33,173 nt of DNA from Paraburkholderia ribeironis (GTDB taxonomy: Bacteria > Pseudomonadota > Gammaproteobacteria > Burkholderiales > Burkholderiaceae). The stretch's first letter is position 1, and every line of letters begins with the position of its first letter. Location: positions 1 to 33,173 of the forward strand of contig NZ_CYGX02000043.1 of assembly GCF_900019265.1 (NCBI RefSeq), read 5' to 3'. The position numbers were made by a program, and so were the translations under genes. Shown here piece after piece: positions 1 through 7,771 of this stretch. Under the pieces are notes generated by a model. That model was not told where the DNA came from. It did no database searches and worked only from the letters and a program-made list of their open reading frames with translations.

Positions 1-399
1 TGGACAACCCGCGATTCAACCTTATCGGGAGGTGCCACCCCGCACTAGACTCAACTGCAAATCTATCCGTCGAACCGGGTCAACCTCAAACGTCATGAAG
101 TCTTTTGAGGTGTCCCAGCCACTTCTCAGTCAATGGCACCGGGCTGTACTCCTAGTGCGGGTAATGGGAGCCACATAACGTATCACCGAGACACTACTTG
201 ACATTCCTGGTGGTTGTCGTTAGCTTTTCAACCTGAGCTTGAGCCAAGAACCGCTGGTCGCGGGCCGTTCGAGAGGTAGCAGGCAAAAAGACCGATTCAC
301 TTGGCTTGAGCTGCATTTGTCCAACGAGACGCATCGCAATTTGAACGCGAGCGGGCTAGTCGACCGGACGAATCATCCATTAATTTTGGAGGATTCGTT
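1..399. other. Gene-free left flank, possible element end
   Basis: I see no convincing gene here. Frames are short and have no family resemblance. A TTGACA hexamer at 198-203 has only a weak partner 17 bases downstream (TAGCTT, 221-226), so a promoter driving the recombinase operon is possible but not well supported. The stretch contains the inverted repeat listed separately. Because it lies directly upstream of a recombinase operon, it may include the end of the mobile element or recombinase binding sites. The junction with the chromosome cannot be located from this window. Confidence 0.4.
39..161. repeat. 10-bp inverted repeat at the left flank
   Basis: CCCGCACTAG at 39-48 has its perfect reverse complement CTAGTGCGGG at 152-161. 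A second short inverted pair, GGTGCCA at 31-37 and TGGCACC at 134-140, is interleaved with it. Tyrosine recombinases bind short inverted arms, so these could be recombinase or accessory sites upstream of the mobility operon. The large spacing (103 bases) means a single core crossover site is not obvious, and a chance match is possible. Confidence 0.35.
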
Positions 400-837
400 A
401 TGTCGATTGGCAGTTGGAACACTTCTCTTTTCCGCTCTTCCCTGTTTGTCCATGGGGCGCTCGATAGCCGACCGTCACGTTGCCGTGCTCTCGAAACCCG
501 GCCTCACGACACTCCTTCCCGTTTAGGTAACAGCTGTCCATGCGCGCTGCAGCGCTCAGCGCAGTGTTGCCTTGGTTCACACATCTCGACCGACAGGCTC
601 CGGACCATCAGCTTGTCGTGCATCGTCGTGGCTTGGGCATCGCGACGTCAGTTCTTACCTCATAGTCTGAATGCGGTGGGTCCGTCAGCCACGCAACGGG
701 CCCGCCACGCCGTATCCCATTCTTTTGCTGCCCGGAACTCCGAACCTACCGGAGTCGGTACTGCGTCGCTATCTCACGCCGGTCGTCCCGATATCGTGCC
801 CTCGCAAATTCACTTTGGTTTTGGCGGAGGGGCGTGA
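400..837 (+). CDS. Doubtful leader ORF upstream of recombinase operon
   Basis: This 145-codon ORF has an excellent ribosome binding site (GGAGGA at 388-393, six bases before the ATG). Its TGA (835-837) lies just before the recombinase start at 840, which would suit translational coupling. Against it, the product is rich in Ser, Arg, Cys and His, has no recognisable domain, and reads like an unselected frame; other frames here are no better. It may be a real lineage-specific gene, a translated leader, or a decayed gene whose initiation region survives. I do not recognise it. Confidence 0.28.
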   Translation: MSIGSWNTSLFRSSLFVHGALDSRPSRCRALETRPHDTPSRLGNSCPCALQRSAQCCLGSHISTDRLRTISLSCIVVAWASRRQFLPHSLNAVGPSATQRARHAVSHSFAARNSEPTGVGTASLSHAGRPDIVPSQIHFGFGGGA

Positions 838-839
838 AT

Positions 840-2552
840 ATGACCGGAAAAGTGTCGAAGGGAGCATCCGCACATGCGGCCGCATCGGAACATTGGGAAT
901 CTGACCGCGATGGTCAGCTATCGGTGCTGTCGAAAGCTGGAGAACGTATCGACACCAGCGGCGAGATTTGGCTGTTAGCGGCAGCGAAGCGAGTCAATTG
1001 GGCATGCATGCCGCTCGCTAAAGGGCCAGTCTTGCATGCTGTTCAGGAGCATGTGCGGAATCTGATTCGGACAGGAAGCGCGGATTATGTGTTCGCGCAA
1101 TTTCAAAATTTGCGAAGACTGTTTGCTGCCGGCAAATCGGCGAAATTCAGCATCGATGTTCCTGAGGCGTATGACGAAACCTTCTTCGTCAAAATCAGGC
1201 AGGCCTTGAGTGATGTTCTTAAGAGGCAGCCTGCTGCCGGCAACAGGAAAGCGCGTGATGTGGACGGCGGGCGAACAACTGCGAAACCGAAAAACTCGCG
1301 TAAAGCCTTCTCGAAGGGGACGATTGCCAATACGTTGGATGCCTATCGGCGATGGTTCGTCTTTTGTGCCGACGAGGAGTACGAGGGGTTCGACCAGGAG
1401 CTGGCAACAGTTCTCGAGAATCAGGTCATCGGGGGTAATCCGAAAGGGCGTGCTGTGCTCAGCGACGACCCCAATGAGGGCCCGCTTCGACATGTCGAAA
1501 CACTTGCACTACAGGTCCGGCTCCTGGCGGAAATGCAAACGCCTCCAGATTCGCTCGATGAGCTCCTCGTTATGTGGACTTGCATGTCGTTCGGGATATA
1601 CCCCAAGGCGATGCAGTATCTGAACGAGGAGGACCTCATTCGTACTGACCTGCCAGACGGAGGAGTGAGATACGAGCTACGTATTCCGAGGCTGAAAAAA
1701 CGAGGGGTGAATCCGCGCGACGAATTTCACGTGCGGCCGGTCGACCCTCGAATCGGCAAATTGTTCGAACAGAAGAAGCTCGAAAACCAAGCTATCTGGA
1801 AGTACGCGTTTATGGGGCGTGACAGCCGTTATATGCAGCGGCCGATGTTTCCCGCCTCAAGCCGAGATTTGTCACTCGTGGGTACGCCTTTTGAGGCGCA
1901 CGCAATGCGCTCGAGGAAGGCCTGGTTCGCCAAGCAGCTTGAGCACTTTGTCGAAAGAGCGGCCATTCGAGCGGAAGATGGTTCGCCATTGCGCGTCACT
2001 GCGCGCCGCCTTCGGTATACGTTTGCAACCCGGCTCGTAAAGGAAGGGGCAAGTCCGACGGAACTGGCGCAGGCTTTAGACCACTCTGACCTGCAGCATG
2101 TCATGGTCTACTTCAACAACCGGTCCGACATGGTTGTCAGCCTCGACAAGGCCTTTGCGCTTCGCCTTGCTCCAGTTGCCCAGATTTTCATGGGCGTGGT
2201 CATCAAAAACGAAACAGAGGCGTTGCGTGGCGACGACCCCGCGAGTCGAATCCACTTCGCTGACTCTACAGAGCAGAAAAAGACGTTGCGCCCGGTCGGC
2301 TCCTGCGGGTCATTCGGATTCTGTGGTTTGCATGCTCATATAGCCTGCTACACATGTTTTAAATTTCAACCCTGGTTGGAAGGGCCTCACGAAAAGGTGC
2401 TGGAGGAGCTTTTGCGGGAGCGCGAGGACCTACTTAATCGCGGAGCAGACTTGAAGATTGTGGAGGCGAACGACCTTCCTATCCTCGCCGTTGCGCAGGT
2501 GGTACGGCGATGCCAGGAGATTATCCAATACGAGTCGCAGACGCAAGCATGA
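840..2552 (+). CDS. Tyrosine recombinase/integrase-family protein, first of trio
   Basis: A 570-aa protein of the phage-integrase (DNA breaking-rejoining) superfamily, probably acting in excision and integration of the island. The C-terminal catalytic region is recognisable around residues 385-430: R392 in the RRLRYT block, H415 in LDHSD, and the likely nucleophile Y424. The first conserved Arg (usually in an LRxxE-like block) appears replaced by GIYPKAM, and the usual HxLRH histidines read R and Y, so catalysis may be altered. After the recombinase domain, cysteines 489, 495, 503 and 506 form a possible zinc-binding tail. I chose ATG 840 because GGAGGGG at 826-832 is well spaced; GTG 834 is the alternative. 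The stop overlaps the next gene's ATG (ATGA), so the two are probably coupled. The order large-large-small resembles Tn554 tnpA/B/C and defence-carrying recombinase trios. Confidence 0.85.
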   Translation: MTGKVSKGASAHAAASEHWESDRDGQLSVLSKAGERIDTSGEIWLLAAAKRVNWACMPLAKGPVLHAVQEHVRNLIRTGSADYVFAQFQNLRRLFAAGKSAKFSIDVPEAYDETFFVKIRQALSDVLKRQPAAGNRKARDVDGGRTTAKPKNSRKAFSKGTIANTLDAYRRWFVFCADEEYEGFDQELATVLENQVIGGNPKGRAVLSDDPNEGPLRHVETLALQVRLLAEMQTPPDSLDELLVMWTCMSFGIYPKAMQYLNEEDLIRTDLPDGGVRYELRIPRLKKRGVNPRDEFHVRPVDPRIGKLFEQKKLENQAIWKYAFMGRDSRYMQRPMFPASSRDLSLVGTPFEAHAMRSRKAWFAKQLEHFVERAAIRAEDGSPLRVTARRLRYTFATRLVKEGASPTELAQALDHSDLQHVMVYFNNRSDMVVSLDKAFALRLAPVAQIFMGVVIKNETEALRGDDPASRIHFADSTEQKKTLRPVGSCGSFGFCGLHAHIACYTCFKFQPWLEGPHEKVLEELLREREDLLNRGADLKIVEANDLPILAVAQVVRRCQEIIQYESQTQA

Positions 2553-4630
2553 AACTTCAAACGAAACTTCAATCGGCGGTCGCTGAGGTCGTTGGCGCAT
2601 TCATCAACAAAGCGCGTGCTTCTAACCCATTTGGCGATATCGAGTGGGATGACATTGTTTGGGAGGTCCCCAACAAGGCACGTGCGTCAGACGGCAGAAC
2701 AGTCGAGCGGATTTGGTTCACCGCAGCGTTCGTGGCGAAAAGTACCCGTGCGAACGCAGTGGCGTTTCCTGGCCCGTTTGGAGATTTTGTGAAAGCCTAT
2801 GCGTGTCACATCGAAAGGCAAAATCCGGAAGGCCTCTCAACGCTCTACCACAACATCCAGGTTCGGGCGTTCCGTTACCTGTACGCGGCGTTCGGAAATA
2901 CTCGCCAGAATCCTTGGGAAGTGCGGCCGGCGCATTTTGACGTGGCCATAGGAGAGTGTCAGAAGCGAGAGGAACGCAGTTCGGCATATCGGATTGGTGT
3001 TGCGCTAGCGGCAATTGCCAACACCATGGACGAATATCGCCTCTGCGAGGTGAGGCTGAATTGGGTAAACCCGATTCGACGAGACACGACCGACGGCGGG
3101 ATACAGCAGTGGAAAGTAGGTCAAGAGGCGAAGGAGAGGCGCAACAAGAAGCTTCCCACTTCGGCACTGGTAGAGACCGTCGGAGCCATATCAAACAGGG
3201 ATGACCTGAGCGACTCTGACCTGGTGAGGCAGCGAGCAATGGAGCTATGCGTTTGCTGCGGATTCCGGCCGTGCGAGTTGCTTACGCTTCACGTCAAGTG
3301 CTGGATAGAAGAGCCGCAACTCGATGAATATGGACAGCCAATGCTCGGTCCCGGTGGCAAACCGGCGATTCGCTACGGAATCAGAAATGTACCCGCGAAG
3401 CGGGGATTCGAGAATACGCAAATCAAATGGCTGCCAACGGTGATGGTCGACGTAGCAAAGCGGGCGTTAAGTGATATCAAGAAGGTATCGGAGCCGTTCC
3501 GGAAAATAGCCCGGTTCATGGCCAACCGCCCGGGTCGGACACTCCTTCCCGAGCCGTGGCACTCGGCGTCAGGTGAAGAGTTGCTGAGCCTTGCGGACGT
3601 ATATCAGGTGGTCGGACTCAGTGCGGCGGACGCTTTAGGAAGCGCCAGAGAATTTGTACAGGATGCCGGAATAACAGTTGTCAGCCTAGTTCAGGACCGG
3701 ATGAAGGTCACGGCTGTTTCCAAGTGGGAACTTGAGCAGCACCTTGTAGAAAGGTCCGGCGGGGAGACAGTCTTTCCTGCAGAGCAGGCACATCACGAAC
3801 TTAAGGACTGCCTGTTTGTATTTCCAATTAACTTCTTTCATTCGATACGCGCAAGCCTTAATGGCACTGCAACGCTGATGAAGTACGGGCAATTCAGGGA
3901 TTGCTTCGTCGGGAGGGCAACGTCCAAATCGATTTTTGAACGATTGGGCTATCGTGATGAAGCGGGTCGCCCACTGAAGGTGACCGCTTACCAGTTTCGC
4001 CACTGGCTCGACACCATGGCTGAGGACGGCGGCATGTCACAGATTGAGATTGCCAGGCATTTTGGCAGGAAGGATATCGGGCATAACGCTGCATACAACC
4101 AAATGACAGGGTTGGAGCTGGCCGAGAGCATTCATAAGAAGCGTACTAAAGGCAAGGTGCAGGGGCCGGTCACTGAGGCAGCGCTAAAAATCAAGGACCC
4201 TAAACGGAGAAGCGAATTCATCATTTCGTCCACAGTGACGGCGCATCCGAGCGATATCGGCATATGCGAGCACAACTGGTCGGCAACACCATGTCCGAAC
4301 GGTCGCAAGTGTATCGCATGCGATACACATACTCTCGAAAAGGGAAATCCGGACCACATTGCTCGGACGCAAAAACTCAAGAGTGAAGCGGAGGAATATG
4401 TCGAGTTGGCGCGGCAAGAAACAGAGGACGGTACGACTGGCGCCAACAATTGGCTTGAGTTTCAAAAGCTTACCGTTGAGCGCTGCGATGCAGCGCTTGC
4501 CGTTCATAACGATGCATCTATTCCCGACGGAACACTGGTCGAACTTCCCTCACTCAGGAGATTTGAAGATGTCAACGACAACGGCAACCAAAGTTCGTCG
4601 GAGAGTGAAACGCAGGCTGACGAAGAATGA
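2549..4630 (+). CDS. Tyrosine recombinase/integrase-family protein, second of trio
   Basis: A 693-aa protein counted from ATG 2549, which overlaps the upstream stop as ATGA; an in-frame ATG at 2510 would add 13 residues. The C-terminal part is a tyrosine-recombinase domain with R240 (GFRPCELL, matching the first catalytic Arg), R484-H485 in QFRHWLDT, a GRKDIGH block with H512, and the likely nucleophile Y516 in AAYNQM. It therefore keeps more of the canonical R..HxxR..H..Y set than its upstream partner. A C-terminal cluster (C573, C582, C588, C591) suggests a zinc-binding tail. It is much longer than ordinary phage integrases (about 350-400 aa) but close in style to Tn554 TnpB (about 630 aa). 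It probably works with both neighbours as one recombination complex. Confidence 0.87.
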   Translation: MKLQTKLQSAVAEVVGAFINKARASNPFGDIEWDDIVWEVPNKARASDGRTVERIWFTAAFVAKSTRANAVAFPGPFGDFVKAYACHIERQNPEGLSTLYHNIQVRAFRYLYAAFGNTRQNPWEVRPAHFDVAIGECQKREERSSAYRIGVALAAIANTMDEYRLCEVRLNWVNPIRRDTTDGGIQQWKVGQEAKERRNKKLPTSALVETVGAISNRDDLSDSDLVRQRAMELCVCCGFRPCELLTLHVKCWIEEPQLDEYGQPMLGPGGKPAIRYGIRNVPAKRGFENTQIKWLPTVMVDVAKRALSDIKKVSEPFRKIARFMANRPGRTLLPEPWHSASGEELLSLADVYQVVGLSAADALGSAREFVQDAGITVVSLVQDRMKVTAVSKWELEQHLVERSGGETVFPAEQAHHELKDCLFVFPINFFHSIRASLNGTATLMKYGQFRDCFVGRATSKSIFERLGYRDEAGRPLKVTAYQFRHWLDTMAEDGGMSQIEIARHFGRKDIGHNAAYNQMTGLELAESIHKKRTKGKVQGPVTEAALKIKDPKRRSEFIISSTVTAHPSDIGICEHNWSATPCPNGRKCIACDTHTLEKGNPDHIARTQKLKSEAEEYVELARQETEDGTTGANNWLEFQKLTVERCDAALAVHNDASIPDGTLVELPSLRRFEDVNDNGNQSSSESETQADEE

Positions 4631-5072
4631 GGTCACACTCTTGGCAAAGCTAATAACGGGTCTCCCGTCGAACCAGGCTGTTTCCTGGGAGAGTATTGTT
4701 GCCTTGGCCAAGCGCCAGTTTGACCACGTGTGGACAAGGCAAGCACTTCAAGCTCATCCTGACATCAAGAACGCCTACAGCGAACATGGCAAGCTACATT
4801 CTCAGTTTTGCAAGACTGGGAAAACGCCTCGCGCGACAGCTCCCGAAATCGATGTGCTCCAGCAGAAGCTCGACAAGGAACAGGCGGAGAACGCCCAAAA
4901 TCGTGAGACCTTGCGTCAGTACGACGAATTGTTGTGCACGTATGTGACCAACGCTCTCAAGCACGGCATTTCGCCGGAGCAACTTGCTGCACCGCTTGTT
5001 CGGCCCTATCGTGCCCAGAGCGACAGTCCTCGTCCTCGTACGAAGAAGGCTCGACAATCGAGGAACTCGTAG
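4569..5072 (+). CDS. Small TnpC-like third component of the recombinase trio
   Basis: A 167-aa basic protein starting at ATG 4569 behind a strong AGGAG (4556-4560), inside the last 62 bases of the preceding gene. Its first third is Lys/Arg rich and resembles a DNA-binding segment (LTKNEVTLLAKLITGLPS onward). The middle (about residues 90-125) is predicted coiled coil with Glu/Lys/Gln heptad-like spacing (DVLQQKLDKEQAENAQNRET). The tail is again basic. In Tn554 and similar trios the third gene encodes a small accessory protein that affects orientation or efficiency of recombination. That role is inferred here from position, size and coiled coil, as no catalytic motif is visible. The nested start implies coupled translation. 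Confidence 0.7.
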   Translation: MSTTTATKVRRRVKRRLTKNEVTLLAKLITGLPSNQAVSWESIVALAKRQFDHVWTRQALQAHPDIKNAYSEHGKLHSQFCKTGKTPRATAPEIDVLQQKLDKEQAENAQNRETLRQYDELLCTYVTNALKHGISPEQLAAPLVRPYRAQSDSPRPRTKKARQSRNS

Positions 5073-5282
5073 ATGCGACACTCTCTTCGTTCGTTTGACG
5101 CGCACCAAAGGCACTTTATGCGAAATCTTCAATCAAAAAACGTTCTGAATTTCGATGGGCGTCGGGTGCTCGATGACGACGGCAAACAAGAGATTGATGG
5201 CGTAACATCGATGGGGGGCAGCACTGAGGTGCCTGTCGGGCTCATTGCGGAGCGCCTCTTTGATGCACTGCCCATGGCTTGA
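5073..5282 (+). CDS. Small hypothetical protein at end of recombinase operon
   Basis: A 69-aa ORF whose ATG directly follows the preceding TAG (TAGATG). GAGGA at 5060-5064 is eight bases upstream, a good ribosome binding site. The product is polar, with an acidic middle (RRVLDDDGKQEIDG) and a hydrophobic end, and looks like a normal soluble protein rather than noise. I recognise no family. Its placement suggests a fourth gene of the mobility operon, perhaps an accessory or directionality factor, but that is a guess. Confidence 0.42.
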   Translation: MRHSLRSFDAHQRHFMRNLQSKNVLNFDGRRVLDDDGKQEIDGVTSMGGSTEVPVGLIAERLFDALPMA

Positions 5283-5393
5283 TGACCGGCAACTGGACGA
5301 CCTTGTCAGACGGACTTCGATGTACAAGCCAATGTTGTGGTTCGGCTGAACTGCTGAGGTTGCTTGTCCCTCGTCGGTGGTCTTCCGCTGTGC

Positions 5394-5420
5394 GGTTGAC
5401 GTTCGTGATGAGCGTCAACC
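5394..5420. repeat. 8-bp perfect inverted repeat between convergent genes
   Basis: GGTTGACG (5394-5401) and CGTCAACC (5413-5420) form a perfect stem with an 11-base loop. It lies between the end of the recombinase operon and the stop codon of the convergent XRE gene (TGA at 5415-5417 on the minus strand). It could help terminate or stabilise both transcripts. No T-run follows on either strand, so it is not a textbook intrinsic terminator. Confidence 0.4.
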
Positions 5421-5918
5421 TGGCGCCGACGGCGGCGGCTGGTCATCCTTGCTGCTATTTGCGTCCTGGAAAAGGTCCGATATCGAGGCGTCGAGCGCAG
5501 CTGCCAATTCCAGCAGGTCAACAACCATCGGATTCGCACTTCCGTTCTCCAGCCGGCCGACATAGGTGCGGAACCGGTGTGCCTTGAGCGAAAGCGCTTC
5601 TTGACTGAGACTTGCTTCACTGCGTAGCCGTTTTACATTCGCTATCACTCTGGTTGTAGCGTCCGTGTCTGACGGCTGCTGCCGGTCGGTGGCTCGGTCA
5701 CAGAAGAAATCGACCACGTCTACTTCCAGTGCCTCTGCTAACCGCAAAAGAGTCGAAAGGCGGGGGTTCACGCGCCGTCCCTGTTCGATGTCCGCAAGGT
5801 TCGTGCGAACCAGTGACGCCCGCGCCGCGAGTTGGTCTTGCGACAGGCCCTTACGTTTTCGAATCGTTTGTAGTCGTTCGGACAGCCCGACGGTGGCGGC
5901 TTCATGGAGCTTCGGCAT
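5415..5918 (-). CDS. XRE-family regulator with two helix-turn-helix domains
   Basis: A 167-aa protein containing two tandem HTH_3/XRE domains: the first at about residues 12-67 (LSERLQTIRKRKGLSQDQLA onward) and the second at about 90-146 (IANVKRLRSEASLSQEALS onward). A Pro-rich acidic tail follows. I chose the ATG at 5918 because the protein begins naturally there; the frame stays open to 6104, but that extra part covers the promoter and has no domain. The promoter region holds two copies of a palindromic site (5966-5990), fitting an autoregulated repressor that may also control neighbouring island genes. Two full HTH domains in one chain would allow binding of adjacent half sites. It is convergent with the recombinase operon. 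Confidence 0.82.
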   Translation of the reverse strand: MPKLHEAATVGLSERLQTIRKRKGLSQDQLAARASLVRTNLADIEQGRRVNPRLSTLLRLAEALEVDVVDFFCDRATDRQQPSDTDATTRVIANVKRLRSEASLSQEALSLKAHRFRTYVGRLENGSANPMVVDLLELAAALDASISDLFQDANSSKDDQPPPSAPG

Positions 5919-5949
5919 AGCCCGAAAGCATCCCTTGCAGCCAAAAAAT

Positions 5950-5990
5950 ATTCTACTATATTGCAAGAGTACGCTTGAAAAGAGTACTCT
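5950..5990 (-). promoter_or_regulatory. Promoter and repeated operator of the double-HTH regulator
   Basis: AGAGTACTCT at 5981-5990 is a perfect 10-bp palindrome. A near copy, AGAGTACGCT, lies at 5966-5975, exactly 15 bases away. Read on the minus strand, -10-like hexamers TAGAAT (5950-5955) and TATAGT (5955-5960) sit just downstream, so the repeats fall where a -35 region would be. This is the expected layout for repression by the double-HTH protein encoded at 5415-5918. No good -35 hexamer is visible, so the exact promoter is uncertain. Confidence 0.55.
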
Positions 5991-6200
5991 CGAAACGATA
6001 CAATCGCTGTCACTCTTTGACTCGGCGGTGTGTCGAGCGTACCTATCTTTCGCGCCTTGGCTAACGTTCACGCGGTGAAACACGCGAGCAACGAGTGTGC
6101 GCAATTGATAAGTCCATGACGCTCAGTCGCACATGCCGACGGGTGAATTGAAAAATTGCGGTCAGACGAACCGGTAGCTTCTTCCGAATGGGACACACAC

Positions 6201-6743
6201 ATGGTCTTGGTTTTCTTCTGTATCAGTGGAGTACTGGGGGCGATTGAGCGGCATCCGTCCATAACGACGCGGGACACTGAGGCTGAGGCGACTCATTCTT
6301 TGGACACCGACTCCCGGCTGTTCGCAGAGACCATTGACCCGTTTCCGGGCGCGGTCGTCGTTGTCGCTAACGATTGGCCCCTCATCTATGGCCTCAACAC
6401 CCTGAAGCAGGAGTGTGTTCCATTCGGACATCGCATCGTGAACTCAGTGAAGCTCGTTGGCGGAACAAAGCAGGACGCCATACTGACATATATGGCCTCC
6501 CGGTCCGAACCGTACGTCGTGGTCGCGTCGTCGGATTTCGAGTTCAGCGAGATGACTGCCGAAAGGCGTGTCAACGTTGATTCGGAGGCGGGTTTTGACG
6601 CCGACGCTGCGAACCGCCTGCGAGAGATTCTTGAAGGATACGGCGAGGAAGCCAAAAGGCCTCTGTCTGCTGATGAGGCTCTGAGTGCAGCCGTCAACAA
6701 TCCGATGTTACGACATATGCAAAAGTACGTGACTGCGTCATAG
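6201..6743 (+). CDS. HAD-fold-like protein lacking catalytic aspartates
   Basis: A 180-aa protein that aligns in register with its downstream neighbour (6894-7379), a small HAD-superfamily protein. The N-terminus MVLVFFCISGVL matches MNVLFLDIDGVL, but both HAD catalytic aspartates are replaced (C7 and S9). The motif II region keeps NDW (57-59) where the neighbour has SDW (57-59), and a later ASSDF segment (D112) matches the neighbour's IDDR block. It is therefore probably a catalytically dead or repurposed paralogue. I chose ATG 6201 by this alignment; TTG 6156 would add 15 residues and has no better ribosome binding site. The role is unknown. Possibilities are a regulatory partner of the active HAD protein or a binding-only module. 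Confidence 0.6.
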   Translation: MVLVFFCISGVLGAIERHPSITTRDTEAEATHSLDTDSRLFAETIDPFPGAVVVVANDWPLIYGLNTLKQECVPFGHRIVNSVKLVGGTKQDAILTYMASRSEPYVVVASSDFEFSEMTAERRVNVDSEAGFDADAANRLREILEGYGEEAKRPLSADEALSAAVNNPMLRHMQKYVTAS

Positions 6744-6893
6744 GCACATCACAGTTGGTGAGGGAACTGAACCCTGCGACTACTACGAGTCTTGTTTCCT
6801 GAATATTCGCATCGGTAGCTGGCTAGGCCAGACTTCCGATTCCCGTGTGCGAATTGATTGGTACAGGAGACCAAAGGCGCTCCTAGGTAGACC

Positions 6894-7379
6894 ATGAACG
6901 TACTTTTTCTCGACATCGACGGCGTCTTGCATCGAGGCAACTCGTATGTTGCAGGAAGCCGCATCGCCAGCAGTGCGCCCGGGCGCATCGAGTTGTTCGA
7001 GTACGCTCATATTCTCGATGACCTGCTGTCTCTGTATCCGTCCTTGAACATTGTCCTTTCTTCTGACTGGGCTTATCGATTCGGTGTCGACTACACGCGC
7101 TCGCAGTTGCCGTCTCCGTCATTGCGGGCAAGGGTCATAGGCGCGACGTATCAAGGTTGCGAATTCGACGAACGGCTATGGCCGCTATTATCGCGCGGCG
7201 CACAGGTCTTGGATTTTGTTCGGCGTCAGGCTCCTGTCTCATGGATTGCGATTGACGACAGGAAAGACGGATTTGAGAGCTGCATGGAAAAGCTCGTGCT
7301 TTGTCAGTCCGAGTGCGGATTAGGGGACTCGGCCGTTGTCGAGCTTTTGAGAAGCAGGTTGCGGCAGGAGTTTTCGTAA
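6894..7379 (+). CDS. Small HAD-superfamily hydrolase-like protein
   Basis: A 161-aa protein with the complete HAD signature. Motif I is D7-I-D9-G at the very N-terminus after a hydrophobic beta strand, motif II is S57 in LSSDW (D58, W59), and motif IV is D121-D122 in IDDRKDGFE. A minimal HAD without a large cap resembles the HAD domains found in RNA-repair and phage-defence contexts (HAD_SAK-type). The expected chemistry is phosphate-ester hydrolysis through an aspartyl-phosphate; the substrate cannot be read from the sequence. It lies 150 bases after a degenerate paralogue on the same strand, so the two may be co-expressed. Confidence 0.75.
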   Translation: MNVLFLDIDGVLHRGNSYVAGSRIASSAPGRIELFEYAHILDDLLSLYPSLNIVLSSDWAYRFGVDYTRSQLPSPSLRARVIGATYQGCEFDERLWPLLSRGAQVLDFVRRQAPVSWIAIDDRKDGFESCMEKLVLCQSECGLGDSAVVELLRSRLRQEFS

Positions 7380-7443
7380 GCGGCAAGAGGCATTGTAGAC
7401 ATATGGAGCCGCTGTTGATAACACCAGAACTTGAGGTTGAGTG

Positions 7444-7686
7444 ATGCGAAAGAAATTTCGTCGCGCGAAATCACGAGTCGATTCGAAGAGCCGCCTAAAG
7501 ACGGTTCTCGATGACGCTTTCGACCAAAGTATCCGAGAGTATCTCGATGCAGTGCCCCCTCGCGTGTACGTTGAGTTGAGGACAATGTCGTCATTCGAAC
7601 TAGGATTGCGGTTTAAACGGGCGCTGCGAGATGCGCTGTACGACAGACATCACGGTGGAAGACGGCGGATGGCTGAGCCGTGCTGA
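7444..7686 (+). CDS. Small basic hypothetical protein
   Basis: An 80-aa ORF from ATG 7444 (GTG 7441 is also in frame), with GAGG at 7433-7436 as a reasonable ribosome binding site. The N-terminus is strongly basic (MRKKFRRAKSRVDSKSRLK), followed by an amphipathic region (TVLDDAFDQSIREYLDAVPP) and a second basic end. The composition is compatible with a small nucleic-acid-binding protein. I recognise no family. It lies 64 bases downstream of the active HAD gene in the same direction and could be in its transcript. Confidence 0.45.
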   Translation: MRKKFRRAKSRVDSKSRLKTVLDDAFDQSIREYLDAVPPRVYVELRTMSSFELGLRFKRALRDALYDRHHGGRRRMAEPC

Positions 7687-7771
7687 ACCGGGTGAGCGAG
7701 GACCGCGAGCATCTTGGGACGCACCGGCTTGCACACTTTGCTCCCCCGGGCCACGAAGGAAGTACAGGCTC

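Noticed and set aside
239..526. 95-codon frame starting at TTG in the left flank
   Set aside because: Rare start, no ribosome binding site, no family-like sequence and overlap with the better-initiated frame at 400.
975..1493. Minus-strand 172-codon frame opposite the first recombinase
   Set aside because: It is a shadow of the well-supported recombinase gene and has no domain or ribosome binding site.
5394..5420. Stem-loop as an intrinsic terminator
   Set aside because: The stem is perfect but no T-run follows on either strand, so it is reported only as an inverted repeat.
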